A DNA stretch of 64,000 nt. Source: Spirodela intermedia (lineage: Eukaryota > Streptophyta > Magnoliopsida > Alismatales > Araceae). Below are positions 1-12,660 of this stretch, one piece after another. Every line of letters begins with the position of its first letter. The first letter of the stretch is position 1. Where the stretch lies: contig LR746275.1 in the NCBI GenBank assembly GCA_902729315.2, forward strand, positions 1,206,001 through 1,270,000, in the 5' to 3' direction. The notes below the pieces were generated by a model. That model was not told the origin of the DNA and made no database searches. It saw only the letters and a list, made by a program, of their open reading frames with translations. The position numbers and the translations under genes were made by a program.

Positions 1-2130
1 TCATTCATTGTGTCACCTACTACAGGTTGTCCTTGGCCTCTTCTAGCATTTCTATTTGCTCATGTGTCAAATACAAGAGTAATGAATGATGTACATAAGC
101 CTCCATAAATTGTAGGGAAATGAGTGGCTGACGATTTACTGCCAATTCAAATAGAGAGAAACCTATTTGTATTATTTTGCTGCAGTTGGAAGCTAGTTGG
201 GCAATGTCTTGGGTCACCATCATGTAATGCTAGAGATATTAGATGAGGAGAACATTGAAATGTTCTATCTAACCATTTGTTTTGGGGTAGTAGTTAGTGG
301 AGAATAGTAGTTAGGTAGCAAAGAGAGCTTTTCATAGCTAACTAATTAACTGTGTATCTTAGTCAAAAATTATAACTATAGACAGTCCCTAGTGTCTGAT
401 GATGTGCCTTAGCACCAATAAGGTAGTCTCTTCCACTATGCTGTTTTGCTGAGTGAACATAAAGATGTCATATTTAGATAGTTTATAAACGGTGGCTACG
501 ATGACATTGTGCTATTCCATTTGTGGTCAGCAATGAAATGTACAGTGATAATCTACCATGATGCCACCAAAATTGGTAGTGGTTGAGGCAGTTCAGATCA
601 TTTATTTCATTTCATTTTATCTTGTTGGTAAGTGAGGGAGGACTTCACATATGCTTGGACATTCATGTATATCATTGACCAAAAGAAGTGACAGGTGATG
701 AGCACCAAGGTACACCATTGTCTCAAGTGGTTGTGCCATGGGTATCATAAACTTCAAAGATTAACACTTGTTAGTATTGGGCAGCGGGTACATAGATGCA
801 GCATCTTTTAATGTAAATTATGTCACCCACACTTGTTGGAGGAAGTATGTGGATGATCTGGACATTTACACCACATTGAGGTGTTTAGATAGTGCTTGTC
901 TAATAAATGTTCTGCTGATGAAATTCTACATTTCTTACTTGTGTTATATCATAAAGTCATATTTTGTTAGAAATTGTTACCATCATGTTTGCTTAGGCAA
1001 CAACTTAGGCTATGAAGTGAAGTAGTTGGTGGTCACATTTTTAGTGAAAATGGTGAAATAACTACATAGTATGTAATGTTTGCAGTTCCCACATTTTTAG
1101 TCAACTCCCACTCATGGACCAAGTAGTCACATTATTGAGCTTGCAGTTCTTGAATGTGACTGAGTGTGTTCTAATATCATAATGTTTATGTTAGTGTAGA
1201 TTGCAAAGAATTTGATGAAGTTTTAGAGTCAAAGGATTAATTTTACTATGACTATATTCTTTAGAATCAAGAGAACATATTTGTATAGTTCACGTCAATA
1301 CTATGTAGTCTCATTACATAGGAGGTTGGTGAGGGGAGCCACAATCTTGGAGAATCATTTATAAAGTGTCTATAGTAGTTTGTGAGTCTTAAGGACCCAC
1401 CACATTTTGACACTTGTGAGAGTTAGCCAATAGATGATGGCATTGAACTTTGTATCATCCATGCATATCTTGCCTCCTATGGTGTCCCAAGAAGTCAATA
1501 TCCTACTCAATGAATTGTAATTTCACTATGTTTAAAAATAATTGATGTTGGTAGAGTTAAAGTATTATCCAAAAGTACCCCATATGCTCTCGTAGGTTAC
1601 AATGTCATAGACAAAGGTATCATCTAGATTGATGACTATGAAGATGTTAAGGTACATGAAAATATATCACTCATTAGAGTGTAGATGGTCATCAGGGAAT
1701 TGATTAGCCTCAATGGCATCATAATGAATTTGAAGGAGCCATATTTCATGACACATTGTATCTTTGGTTCATCTCCCTTGTGGATGCAGACTTGGTATTA
1801 TCTACCCTCCAAGTCAAACTTGGAGAAGACACAAGTTGTACTTAGTGATAGAATATGTCTTCGATTTTAGGGATGGATGTTTGTTGCAAATTATTAACTT
1901 GTTGACTGCTTGATAGTTCACATAAAACCTTAATCTTGTCTTTCTTCTTTGGAAGATGGCAAGCACACTAAAGGGGGGACTTCAACAATTGTATGTGACT
2001 CACTTATAATAACACAAAATTTTCATCAACGTTCTATTAAATAGGGTGACATCTTGTATGGGGGTGTAGGTCAAAGGGTTTACCCCTATCACAAAGTCTA
2101 CTATGTGGTTGATGAAAAATAGGTTGGTAA
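1..2130 (-). mobile_element. Ty3/gypsy pol remnant (RT, RNase H junction, integrase), minus strand
   Basis: Reading the minus strand gives fragments of a gypsy polyprotein in the expected order. About 1690-1860 has a reverse transcriptase stretch with FSKFDLEGR, HKGDEPK and KYGSFKFIMMPLRL, the counterpart of the usual RYGSYEFLVMPFGL. About 1605-1646 has the catalytic box, here NLDD instead of YLDD. About 1410-1500 has the DFLGH and GGKICMDDTKF segment that joins RT to RNase H, split by a frameshift. About 1-223 has an integrase C-terminal piece (IGFSLFELAVNRQPL). Stops and frameshifts interrupt every part, so it cannot be active. The element runs off the left window edge. Its 5' limit near 2130 is only approximate, and no LTR was assigned to it. 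Confidence 0.8.
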
Positions 2131-2344
2131 TTAATTGGGCACCTATTCTTGCTTGTTCAATAATTATTTAGTACGTGTTGGTGGGTTTGGGAGTTGCTTA
2201 TCTTGCACCACCACATGTAGGGCTAGCAAGAAGGTTTCTTTGCCATGCTTGAGTTCATATTGCAATTGTTTCATCAAGATGGATTTTGATATGGTACCAA
2301 TCTGCACATTATTTCAAGAGAAAAAGAGTCTAGCTGAAGTGAGC

Positions 2345-2603
2345 TCAGCCATAGCCCAAATAGGTTAGCTTGAGGGTCAAAAGGGCCAACCTAAGGCTCA
2401 GATTGATATAGGAGAAAAAGTCAATAGCAGAGGAGGGTTGTAATCATAGGAGAGTTGTTGGAGTTTGTTGGAGAGATGAAAGTTTCTCAAAAGTCCTTCA
2501 AACTATTCTAAGATTTATGTAGATTTCTAGTCCTACTTCTCATCTTCTTTTTTGTTGTTATGTTCTAAATTCTCAATTTCTTATTTTCAATTTAGCATAA
2601 GCA
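2345..2603 (+). repeat. Partial LTR-like repeat (3' portion), matches 20480-20751
   Basis: This stretch aligns with 20480-20751 over roughly 260 bp in the same orientation. Shared blocks are the GGAGAAAAAGTC region, the GTTGGAGAGA region, CTATTCTAAG and a pyrimidine-rich tail ending in AAGCA. At 20.5 kb the same sequence is the downstream end of a long LTR, and here it directly precedes gag/pol remnants of a plus-strand gypsy element. It is therefore most likely the surviving 3' end of that element's 5' LTR. A clear primer-binding site after 2603 was not found. Confidence 0.55.
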
Positions 2604-2639
2604 TGGCTTCATATCACTAGTTTAGAGTTAATAACTAGA

Positions 2640-5570
2640 TGTCATGACACCCAGACCCGACAACACCCATTTGGACCACTTGGAGTTAGAGATTGAGAGA
2701 GTCAAGGATGAGAAGGGAGGTTGAGAAAGGAGTTGAGAAAGCCATAAAATAGTAGTTGAGAAAGGAGGTTATTTTCCATGATAGCTAGTAAAAGGGAGGC
2801 CATATCCTACAACACCCCATTGCCTATAGTCTCAAAAATTGGAGCCTTGGAATCATCATTTGAAGGCTACTAGAGCCACTAAAAGATGATTATTCCTTAC
2901 TTCAATAGGGACAATCAAATCACATGGATCTTCTATGTGGAGACTATTTTTGGGTAAATAAGATTCCAAATGAGAGCAGGTTGAATGAGGCTATATTGGG
3001 ACTAGAGAGTGATGTCCTATTATGATACATTTGAACAAGGGAAAGGTACCACTTCCAAGGATGGTAAGATCTGCATCTTCAACCAACTTAGATAAATCGG
3101 TGTGGTGTTGTTAAGAAATATCTATCACCAATTACTAAATCTTAAGTACAAAAATGCAGTGACTGACTATCAATTGGATTTTGAGAGTCTATTAGCATTT
3201 TTAAAGGTATTCTAGAGGAGATCTTGGAAAGTAATTACATTGAAGGTATGAAAAAGAAAATTCAGTTCGGCCTAAGTATGGCCAAATTGAATGGAATACA
3301 TGAAGTGATGGATCTTTCCTAGTAGTTGAAGAGAGATTTTGAAGTTTATGGCATTTGGAGTCCAAAACTTCTTTGAAGTCAAAAACTCACTTCACAAACA
3401 CCTTTTTGCTTCCCAAAAGGTAAGGTTGGTTGAAGGGGATAAAGTCATATTTTTAAAAAATCATCGAGTCATGAGGATGATAGAAAACATAGTGTCAAGA
3501 CATACATAGTGTTAAAAACTTCAGTGTTTCCTATAGGGGACCCATGCCAAGAAAATTTCTGGAGGTTGACTTTCACAATGTTGGAACTAGAAGTTCACAA
3601 GGAAAAAAGACTATAATACAATTGTCACTAAAACTTTTCCCTAAGTCACCAATCTAGGTCCATGGTCATCATTATGCAAAGTAAATGGATGAAATTTGAA
3701 AGACAAGAAGATGGAATCATATTGAGCTAACAACCAAAGAAAATTTTTCTATAGATGGTTAGAGTTTCTCTCAATTTAGGGGCAGAAAACTTCAAGGTTG
3801 CGACATCACCATATTAATTGATTGTGGGACCACTCACAATTTTAGTTGTGATAGGTTGATCTACATATTAAACTTACATCTATTAGAGAGTCTAAAGTAT
3901 AGGGTATTTTTAAACAATGGCCAGATAGTGAAGAGAAGTGGAGTTTGTTTGAGAGTAGTATTGTTAATTCAAGGGTTAATAGTTATGCAAGACTTCTTAC
4001 CCTTAGAATTTGACAATTTGAATGTGATCCTAGGAATGAGATGAATGATGACACTCAATATGACACAAACTCATTGAGACAACCATAATATTAAGCTCTC
4101 ATTAGATTGAGAAGTAAAGACCTTAAAGGGGAAGCCTCACCTTAATAGATCCAAAATATTTTTGAAGTCACTCACAAAGGAGGTAAGAAATTGTAGAACA
4201 CATGATGGAGTTGCACCATGGAAGCTGAATTTGGGATGCCAAGTTAAAAGATTTTTCTTCTATCTTTGAGAAGCAAGTAAAAACATATTTTTTAGGGTTT
4301 TTGATTAAAATTAGAATTACTGTTGATGAGATGTATTAGTCATTCCATCAAATTAATTGTAGGTAAGGGGCCGATTCATGTTTGTTCATATAGATATTCT
4401 CATCTTCAAAAGAATAAAAGTGACTCATTCAAAAAATGCATAACATCAAGATTATTCAACCCTTAAGAAGTTTGTTTTTGAGTTCAGTCTTTTTGTGGAT
4501 TATAAAATCTTGAACAAGGCCATAATCCTCAATTGGTTTCTGATATTTGTGGTCAAATAATTTATTTGATGAGTTGTATGAAATAGTTTTTTTGTAAAAT
4601 TAGACCTCAAGTCAAGATTCCACCAAATTTAGAGGGAGGAGGATATCTGCAACATGACATTCAAGACCCTTGACAACCACTATGAGTTTGTGCCAATGTT
4701 ATTTGATCTCATAAATTCTCCTATCACATTTCACTCATTGATGAAGGAAATATTTCAACCCTTCCTCCAAAGGTTTGTTTTAGCCCTTTTTTGATGATAA
4801 AATATATAGTAACAATGAGGGGCCACATCATTAACACTTGCAGCTTATCTTCTCCTTTCTTTTGAAAATCAACTCCACATCAAAACAAAAAATATATATT
4901 TACTTACATAATTTGAATATGTCAGGCATTTGATCTCAACTACTAGGATGACAACCAACCAGAAGAAGATAGAAGACATGTGAAAATGTCTCATTCCATG
5001 AACTTAAAGAAATTAAAAACTTTTCTTGGCATAACTAGTTATTACTTTATATTTGTTATAAGATATGCAATTCTCACAAAACCACTTATACAACAACTCA
5101 AAAAGGAAGCCTTTCAATGGAATGAGAATGTACAAAAGGTATTTTGACCAGCTCAAGAAAGCCATGACAACCACCTTGGTGTTAGCACTAATAGATTTTT
5201 TCACCCCTTTTGTGCTGGAAGCAGATGCTTTCAGCCATGCATTAAGGGCAGTTTTAATGTAGCATGGTTGGCCAACTATTTATTTTAGTTGAGTGCTCTC
5301 AAAGAAAAATTAATTGAAATCTATTTGTGAGCGTGAGCTCATGTCATAATACTTTTGATACTCAAACAACATTACTATCTTTTGGGCAAACAAAAATATG
5401 TTTGAACTGACTAGAAGAGTCTTAAATTTTTCATAGAGAAAATTCAAGTACCTCCTCAATAACAAAATTAGTTCATGAAATTAATTGGTTATGATTTTGA
5501 AATAAGGTACAATGAAAGATCAAAATAAGACAAAAGATTCACTATATCAAGTTTCTGTATCTACTCAATT
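2640..5570 (+). mobile_element. Ty3/gypsy gag-pol remnant, plus strand
   Basis: The plus strand carries a degenerate but ordered gypsy polyprotein. A gag capsid-like segment lies at about 2900-3260 (a TDYQLDFESLLAF-like stretch). An aspartic protease C-terminal part lies at 3856-4044 (the FLNNGQIVKRSGVC and QDFLPLEFDNLNVILGMR motifs). The RT-RNase H junction lies at 5065-5262 (FDQLKKAMTTTLVLAL, then FVLEADAFSHALRAVLM, where a functional copy has ETDASGHGLGAVLM). RNase H continues to about 5570 (SICERELM-like and FEIRYNE-like fragments). Multiple in-frame stops and shifts are present. RT between about 4.1 and 4.9 kb is badly eroded. Family assignment is firm, but boundaries are approximate. 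Confidence 0.8.
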
Positions 5571-6011
5571 ACAAACGACAACTTTATCATAGTTTTTTCA
5601 ACTAGATTCTATCAAATTATCAATGAAAATTTGACCAAAGAAATGAGCTAGATTTTACTCTAGACTTCATTAGGCCTAGATCCTTCTCAATCAAAGAAAA
5701 TGGTTAGTGTTGCTTCATTTAAATCATGCCTCTATGCATAAAAGGGATGAGATGAGCCATCTCTATAGGGAATCTGATCCTTAATAATTTATTTTTCCTA
5801 GCAGTATTTTAGTGAAAATGAATGGAGAGTGATGAGATTGAAATGATTTGAGCAAAATTTTGAGATAGAAGGAAAGGTGCCTAATTAATTCCTTAGATCT
5901 TGTAGGAATAGAGGGAAGAAATGGGAATCACTAAACAAACTCTAATTATAATTTATTCCTAATTTTAGATGAGAATGTAACCTCATATGAACTAAAATAT
6001 CAATCACCTTG

Positions 6012-6774
6012 AGACTAACCTAGTATCCCCACTCCCCTATTTTTGTTAGGAAGAAGTGTTCACTTGAAGTAGTGGGGGAAACCTCATTAATGTGAGATGA
6101 ACTTCAATTCTTGTCATGAGACACTAGCATTTGTGCAATGTAGAGCTCTGGAAACCTCTCCCTTCTAGGTTGATTTGAGAATCACAATGTTTCCTACAAT
6201 GAGAGCTCTATTGTAATATACTTTTCTCCCAATGTATAGGGCGACTCACCCCTTCTCCCCTCTCTCTCATGCGAGAGGAACATCCAAAAAGTTTTGGTGA
6301 CTTCACACCTTCAAGAAGGCTACATGTTGCTAGGTCTATGGTTCTTCCTTCTTCAGTGTCTCCTACTAATAGATGAGTGGTCTCTTCATCTAGTTGCCCT
6401 CAACTGTTGGATTGGTGAGTCCTCTTTCCTACATGTCTTCTTTTCTTGGCCATTGGATGTCTATCCTGCCACAAGAGCCACCTCCTAATTGTTGTAAATA
6501 ATGGTTAGATGGCTGCATCCCATCCATTGATGAAATGCCCAAGACCTGATTCATAAATCACTAATCCAAAAATGTTGGAGGGAAAGAAATCCCGAAGATA
6601 TACTCAATGTATGTGATGATCAAGTTTAATATGACATTAAATGTGTATGAGAATAATAATATAAAAAAGTTCTAAAAATTACGCATTTGTGGTGATCAAC
6701 TACTAAATAATGTTTGAAATACTAAAATTTAACTATTTAGTGTGTATTTCTAACTCATTAGTTATGTGTTATCA
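6012..6774 (-). repeat. LTR-like repeat B, copy 1 (3' LTR of a minus-strand element)
   Basis: About 760 bp that align with 14154-14959 in the same orientation. Both contain the ACTAGGTATC/CTAGTATCC start, the TTCACTTGAAGTAGTGGG-type block, a GTGAGATGAACTTCAATTC block and the terminal TAACTCATT..ATGTGTTATCA. On the minus strand the copy begins TGATAACACA and ends GTCTCA, so it has TGA..TCA termini. Immediately upstream on the minus strand is a purine run (see 6775-6788), as expected for a 3' LTR. No matching target duplication with copy 2 could be found, so the pair may have been rearranged. Confidence 0.6.
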
Positions 6775-6788
6775 CACCCCCAGCTTTC
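6775..6788 (-). other. Candidate polypurine tract next to LTR B copy 1
   Basis: On the minus strand the bases GAAAGCTGGGGGTG lie directly before the LTR start TGATAACACA. A G-rich purine run at this place is the usual plus-strand primer of an LTR retrotransposon. It fits the integrase remnant lying upstream on the same strand. The same junction is absent at copy 2 (14959), where unrelated sequence follows. Confidence 0.5.
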
Positions 6789-9500
6789 ATTGCGAGGTCC
6801 TTAGCAATGAATTAGGAAGGATTGTGCAGCTACATATTTGTTGTTTTCATGTATCTACTTCCCGAAGTTCATGTTCATGTTCATAAACATCTACGTCACA
6901 AACTCATAAAGAAACACTAGCTCATTTCATGTTTAAGCACTTCCAAAATGTTCCTCATACAAATGCTAAAACCAATTTATTGCCCATTTCTCACTAGTTT
7001 AATTTTCCTTGATACTAACTTTTGCTCTTCACTTCCTTATCATGCTTACCTGAAATGCACTAAGGTTTTGACTTTGGCTACAATTGCACCAGCTTGCTCA
7101 CATATTCATATTCTAGGTAGGTAGCTTTTCCCATAGAGAGTTCTTTTCTTTTTTTTCCTAGCCTCACATGTAGAATCTCCATAGGACAATTGAGAAGGCC
7201 CTCTTCAATGTGCATGTTTTCTAGGGCTTTACTCTACATGGTTTAGTGGTAGGTAATTTTTTTCATAAGCCTTGTTAATCTTAATCTCACATGTGGAAGC
7301 CCCACAAGATCAGTAGGGGTGTTTTTCTACATCTTGCATATTTATGTAGGCAACATTTCTCCTAGTTTAATAAAAAATTCTAATGGATGCTCTTTATGCT
7401 GTGAAGGCTTCACACTACTAAAAAAACCAATTTCGCTAGTGTAATCTTCGCTAAAGTCAAGCCTTAAATTTGGTTTATTCATAATGATTCAAATATGCTT
7501 CAACTAGCTCTAATATAGTTTAATAACATATTGACATGGACAAGAAAATGATTCAATTTACTATACTCAGTCCAATATATAAGTGAATCAACACAAAATA
7601 TTGGTAGCAATCTATGAGATCAGATCCATACTAATAGTTCATAATTATGGCCTTGCTTCCCATAAGCACGAAATATCAAAATTTTAATAGTAAACTATTA
7701 GATTTTAAAACAAATGAAGCATAGTGGACCTATTCATCAAGTGTTTGGGAAAAGATCATAGTTTCCTACATTCCATCTCTACTTTCTCCCGTATTAAAGT
7801 TGTGCAATGTCCTCAATGCAATTTAAAGGAAGGAGAGAAATGGATGAGAAGCAAAGACAGAAAACTCAAAATGATGTTCGATGGAGCTACACCGCATCTG
7901 CACGTCGTGATTTTTGTAGAGAGAATTGTGTGCTAAATGACTCAAAAGTGTAGAAGAAAACAAACAAATTCACCATAAGAAAAACGAAATGGAAAGAAAA
8001 CAAGCATAACAAAAGAAGATGTTGGTGTGATGATAGTCAACAGCTGCTGCTTGTATGATGAGGGTGGTAAAGGTCAATGGAGACCATGGCAGCCTACCAG
8101 TCACCCTCAAGATATGGTTATAGGCACCAGTCATTGACCTTGAAGGTTTTTACAATCTTAGGATCTACTATCAAAACAACTCCATAGTTATAAATCTTCA
8201 CAAAAGTGAATGGACCATTCCAACTAGGTTTGAGTTCACCAGAGAATAATTATAACTGTGAATTCTATAACCAAACATTTTGATTTTCAACAAAAGATTT
8301 ACAATTAAGATTCTTTTTAGGAAAAACTTTGAGTTTGACTTTGTAGATACACTAATTCTCGAAGGCCTCATTGCATAATTCTTGAAATTCTTGTATTCTG
8401 AAGAAGACATCAGAAGAGAGTGTAAAAGGGGAAAAGATAGGTGGAGAGAGAAGGGATGAGGAATGAAAGGAAGAAGATGAACTTGATGAAGACGAAAGCA
8501 ATACAAACCAAGACTGCTGGTCTTGGGGTTGCCAATATGAGATGGTGAGTCTCCAGCTCTTGAAAGAGTTCCCTTACATGATTTTTTCCTCCCTTCACTT
8601 GAGGTCGCTCCTTCTCTCTTATAGAGCCTTGATATCCTTCCTCTCCTTGATGGGACTTGTCATGAGACATGATTCATCGGTGTCAAATCTAGCCATTTGA
8701 TCAGATTCACTATCGGATCCACCATGCTCGTCTTCTATCCTACAAGATCCATTGCAAGTTCCTATGTCCTGTCTTGCACTTCGCTCGGGCTGTTGGATTG
8801 TAGCATTGGATTGGGCTGGCTTTGTTGAGATCGCACTCTCCTCAGCCTAGTTCTTGTTGTTGAGGCCTCATTAGATTCCTTACATGGTCTAAGGATAAAT
8901 TGAGTTGCTTAATGACCCAATAAGTTAGTGTTCAATTTTCATTGGCACATGGCAAACTTTACCATTGAGAAAATGATAAGGAGACATGCCAATTGTAGGT
9001 TGTTATATACTCCCATCAGGCATTGGATAGTTTTGCTACCCAATCCTTAGCACCATGTTGGAAATTATTTTTTAATTTTTCTTTGATTCCTATTAATGAG
9101 TTATTTTTTGCCATTGGCCTCGAGATGCTAAGGGGTCATGATCCTTTGTTGGACTCCATATTTCCTAAGTTTTAAAATGGCTATTGTTAAAATGAGACCC
9201 ACCATTGCTAATGAAGTGTGAGGACACCCAAACCAAGAGAATATGCTTTGTACAATAAATTTTGAAATAATTTAATGATCAATTTTTCTAGTGGGGATGA
9301 CTTTCACCTATTTTGAAACATATTCCATGGCCAGGAGAATATATATTCATGACCTAGAAAAAGAGGAAACAAACCTATAAATTGATTTCTCATAAATCAA
9401 AATTTTCTACTACCAAAATTAGTTGTAGTGACATTATGTCTCTCTTGGAGATGTTCATTGCAGCTTGACATGTTGTATAAGACCTACAAAAATGATGAGC
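6789..9500 (-). mobile_element. Athila/Tat-like Ty3/gypsy integrase remnant, minus strand
   Basis: Minus-strand frames show an integrase of the Athila/Tat type. A core fragment FISNGGSHFNNS lies near 9176-9215, IGMSPYHFLNGKVCHVPMKIEH-like residues at about 8930-9010 (shown here only as a family match), and a C-terminal stretch with WNGPFTFVKIYNYG and KTFKVNDW at about 8105-8250. The last corresponds to the WSGPF..FKVNGQRL region seen in Athila elements. Frames are broken by stops. From about 8060 down to 6789 I see no coding similarity, and this is probably the element's 3' untranslated part before the polypurine tract. The gag of the same type lies further upstream at 10.9-11.6 kb, separated by repeat A copy 1. 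Confidence 0.75.
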
Positions 9501-9664
9501 ACCACAAAAAATAGTTGATCAATAAAAGTCACTTTGAAAATATTTTACAACAGTCTTTTTGGAAGCAAAATGTTCTCTACATGTAGAAAAATGCCACATG
9601 ATTAAAATGCTAAATTCCTCCTCCTCTAGAACTCATATGCAGATAATTTAATCAACACCTAAAT

Positions 9665-10890
9665 GAAATATTCAAATTCTTCCCAAAAATCAGCACCTAA
9701 TATGCGGCCTAATGAACATGAATCAAATAGAAATAGAGTTCTATTCAAAGATTCTTACATAAGCGATTACAAATTAATAAAATTTATTAAATTTAGATCT
9801 AAAAAAGCTAGAAGAATTATAATTTAATGAAGAAAAGTTTAAAAACTTAAGTTGAGATTCAAGGAGAGGAGCTAGACAAAGGTGACTTTGTGGCTCTCCA
9901 ACAGCTATCACCTAATGAAGAGGAGTTGGATAGAGGTGGGGTGTATGTTAGGGAGCTTCATCCTCTAGTCTGTGTAGCAAGAGGAGACTCTTCTTCGCAT
10001 TTGATATGTTCTTAAGAGGTGGTAACTCATCTCTTAGTAGATCGTCCTCTTTGCGATAACGACTCATTCATCAATCAATTGAATATGATTTATTTGATGA
10101 ATTCACAATTTGTTATCGTGAATCACTCAATAATTTTAGTATGATTGCTCCGCAAATTGTGTTGACAAGATTTTTGCTGATGATCAAGCGATTCTGACAG
10201 CTTAATCTTTCACCAACGATCTATAAGAAAGTCACAATTTAATCATATAAAAATACAAATTTTGGCTCTAGTAGAATTTGATTTTCCATTGCCCACATGT
10301 ATAAGAGAGAGTGAAATAAGTACTCTAATATCCTTATAAAGTGACGTCATCATGGTATATCATTGTTGTAATTAATGATATTTTAAGTATTGAAATAATC
10401 GACATCATTTGGGGGAAGGTGTACTTTGGTTTAGTCCCACATTTGTTGTACACCAATGATTTGGGTGAATATATAGTTTAGAAGTAATGAGTTTTTTTCT
10501 CCCACGTGTACGACTACTCTTTGCCCCACAATCGGTTGGCCAATGGTGACATGGAAAGAGAGTGGTGTGCACGTGCCCCCATCGGTCTATAGCTGCTTGA
10601 ATTGCTACTCGTGGCTTCACCTCGACTATGCTTTCAACCTACTTGCAAGCCCAACTGGCCAACAGGTCCCTTCTTTTTCTATTTTTTTATTTTTTTTCTT
10701 TTTCTTTATTTATCTTAAAATTAGGATTATAAAAATTATATAAATTTCTATAAAATCACATAATTAGCTAAAAAATCACATTAACTAACTAAAAACTACT
10801 TTTCACAAATTAACATAAATATAAGTTTATTTATCATGAGTTAAGGCTAAAACTATTATTTATTAATTATTAACTCATGATAATGAAGAC
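9665..10890 (-). repeat. Repeat A, copy 1 (minus orientation), with terminal hairpin
   Basis: About 1.2 kb homologous to 12661-14145 in the same orientation and to 15935-17720 and 18746-20470 in the opposite orientation. Shared landmarks are a stretch around GGAGAGGAGCT and CCTAATGAAGAGGAGTTGGA, a block with TTTTGCCCCACAATCGGTTGGCCAATGG, a T-rich run and an AT-rich end. At the end is a 14-bp perfect inverted repeat, TTATCATGAGTTAA at 10831-10844 and its complement at 10870-10883. Because copy 4 begins right after a polypurine tract, the family is probably part of an LTR, but this copy lacks clean ends. It interrupts Athila-like coding sequence and carries no gene of its own. Confidence 0.7.
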
Positions 10891-11560
10891 TTCTCATAAA
10901 TTTACTCATTAGCACTTGGACACATTTGATCAGCTTATCAACTTTGCCCATAAGTATTCTCATTTCTACATTTTTCACATTGTGGATACCCCCTTTTCTA
11001 ATTCTCAGAAGTTTGTCATTCTTATTTAAACCATAGTGATGTGCACTATTTTCAGCCAACATTTCGATGAGATCAATCATGCCGTCATCATAGTTGTTTA
11101 GAAAAGTCCTACTAGTGACAACATCAATCATGTGCCTATCTCTCATTCAAACCTTTATAAAAATCTGAACTAGTTGTCAATTCTAAATTGATGAGGACAC
11201 TACAGAGTGTATCTTTAACCCCCCCATACCTCATAGAAAGATTCTTGAGGGCTTTGAAAATAATCCCTAATTGTCCTTCTAATAGAATTTGTGCTACCTA
11301 CTAAATAAAATTTCTTGAGAAACGCTGCCTTCATATCACTCCAAGAATTTAGTTATTGGACCAAGGCTCGAATCTTTTCCTTAGCTTTATACTTGAGTGT
11401 GAACGGGAACAATCTCATCTTCAGGATCTCAATGAAAATATTGGAGTAGTGTGAGATCTCACAAACTTGTGAGAAATCTTCTAAATATTTATACGGTTCC
11501 TCATGAGTCATCCCATGAAAATGTAGTAGCATTGGACAAGGTGATGATCAACTCAGAAGT
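10891..11560 (-). mobile_element. Athila-like gag remnant, minus strand
   Basis: The minus strand encodes pieces of an Athila-type capsid protein. About 11290-11560 gives FHGMTHEEPYKYLEDF and WSDMKAAFLKKFYL, corresponding to the FHGLASEDPHKHL..WGDMKRMFLEKFF region of the family. 10891-11146 gives IDLIEMLAENSAHHYG and a KVDKLIKCVQVL tail, matching the downstream gag segment that in functional copies reads like YELIENMAQNHYQW. Stops and shifts separate the pieces. It ends where repeat A copy 1 starts. Confidence 0.7.
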
Positions 11561-12660
11561 TGACAGCATTTCCAACAAGGGCATTGATTTAATTGACTGG
11601 TATATATACTACAAGAGAGTTGAGTGATCTCTAAGATGTATCCTCCTATTTTCTCTCTAATTTTCTTCTATTTTCTTTTCCTACTCCGAATTCACCTCTA
11701 ATTGGGATGGTACTTTTAGTTCCTATTTTGGGGGAATGACTATATTCTTTTGGGATCTACATCTTTGCATTCTTTCACTACTTATTTTTCCGATGTGTTC
11801 TAATTTAACTTGTAATCGTGGCAATCTAATGTAGGAGAAATGGAAGAGGGCCTCAATCAAAGGCTGTCCTTAATAAACAAAGTGCCTTCCAAAAGTTTAT
11901 CCATTCTGATTGAAGGATCAAAACCTTAACAAGATATATGAATTTCTCAATCATCAAGAGCAACAGCAAATCAGTAGGTGATTTCCATGTATATTGATCA
12001 CACAAAAGAATAGTTATATTGTGACATCAGTTTCTATTTTTATGGTACCCTTTTTGAGCCCTCAAAAAAATTTTAAAACTTGATATTTTTTTCAAAGCAA
12101 ATAGCCAATAGAAATATCTTCTACCCACTAGAATTAATAATCAAAATTTCAGCCAATTCTCCAATGGATAAACAGCACTTATGATTGACCAAAGTTTCAA
12201 AAAAGTCACTATAACATAGAATAACAAGTAAAAGCTTAGAGTGGGATTTCAAAATTTTCACCTATTCCAAAGTGAACTTTCTTGTGATTTAGTCCAAATC
12301 CACTCCAAAATTCCTTCTGACTTTTATTAATCAAAATTCAACCCTTACCTTGACCTCTCTTGACCCTTACCAAGTCTACATTAGAATAAAAATATAATTG
12401 AAATTTTAAGGAATATGCAATGCAGAAAAAAGGTTAGTGGTTCTATTGTGGATTAATTCAAGTTCGAAAGGTGCCTTAAGGTCAAGAAGATTAGTTTTTG
12501 ATTTAGTAAAATATATATTCTTAATTATTTTGAGAAATTTAAATTTGACTAAAATTAAAAATCAGATATCTAAAATATGCTCAATTCAATTTGACAAAAA
12601 TGATATAAGATGTTTCAATTGTCAGAAAAATCACACAAATTATATGAAACAAAAATTTTA
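11561..12660. other. AT-rich transposon-derived spacer, no gene seen
   Basis: This 1.1 kb between the Athila-like gag remnant and repeat A copy 2 is AT-rich. No open frame resembles a known domain in either strand. By position it may be the 5' leader of the gag-bearing element, but no primer-binding site was recognised. Confidence 0.4.
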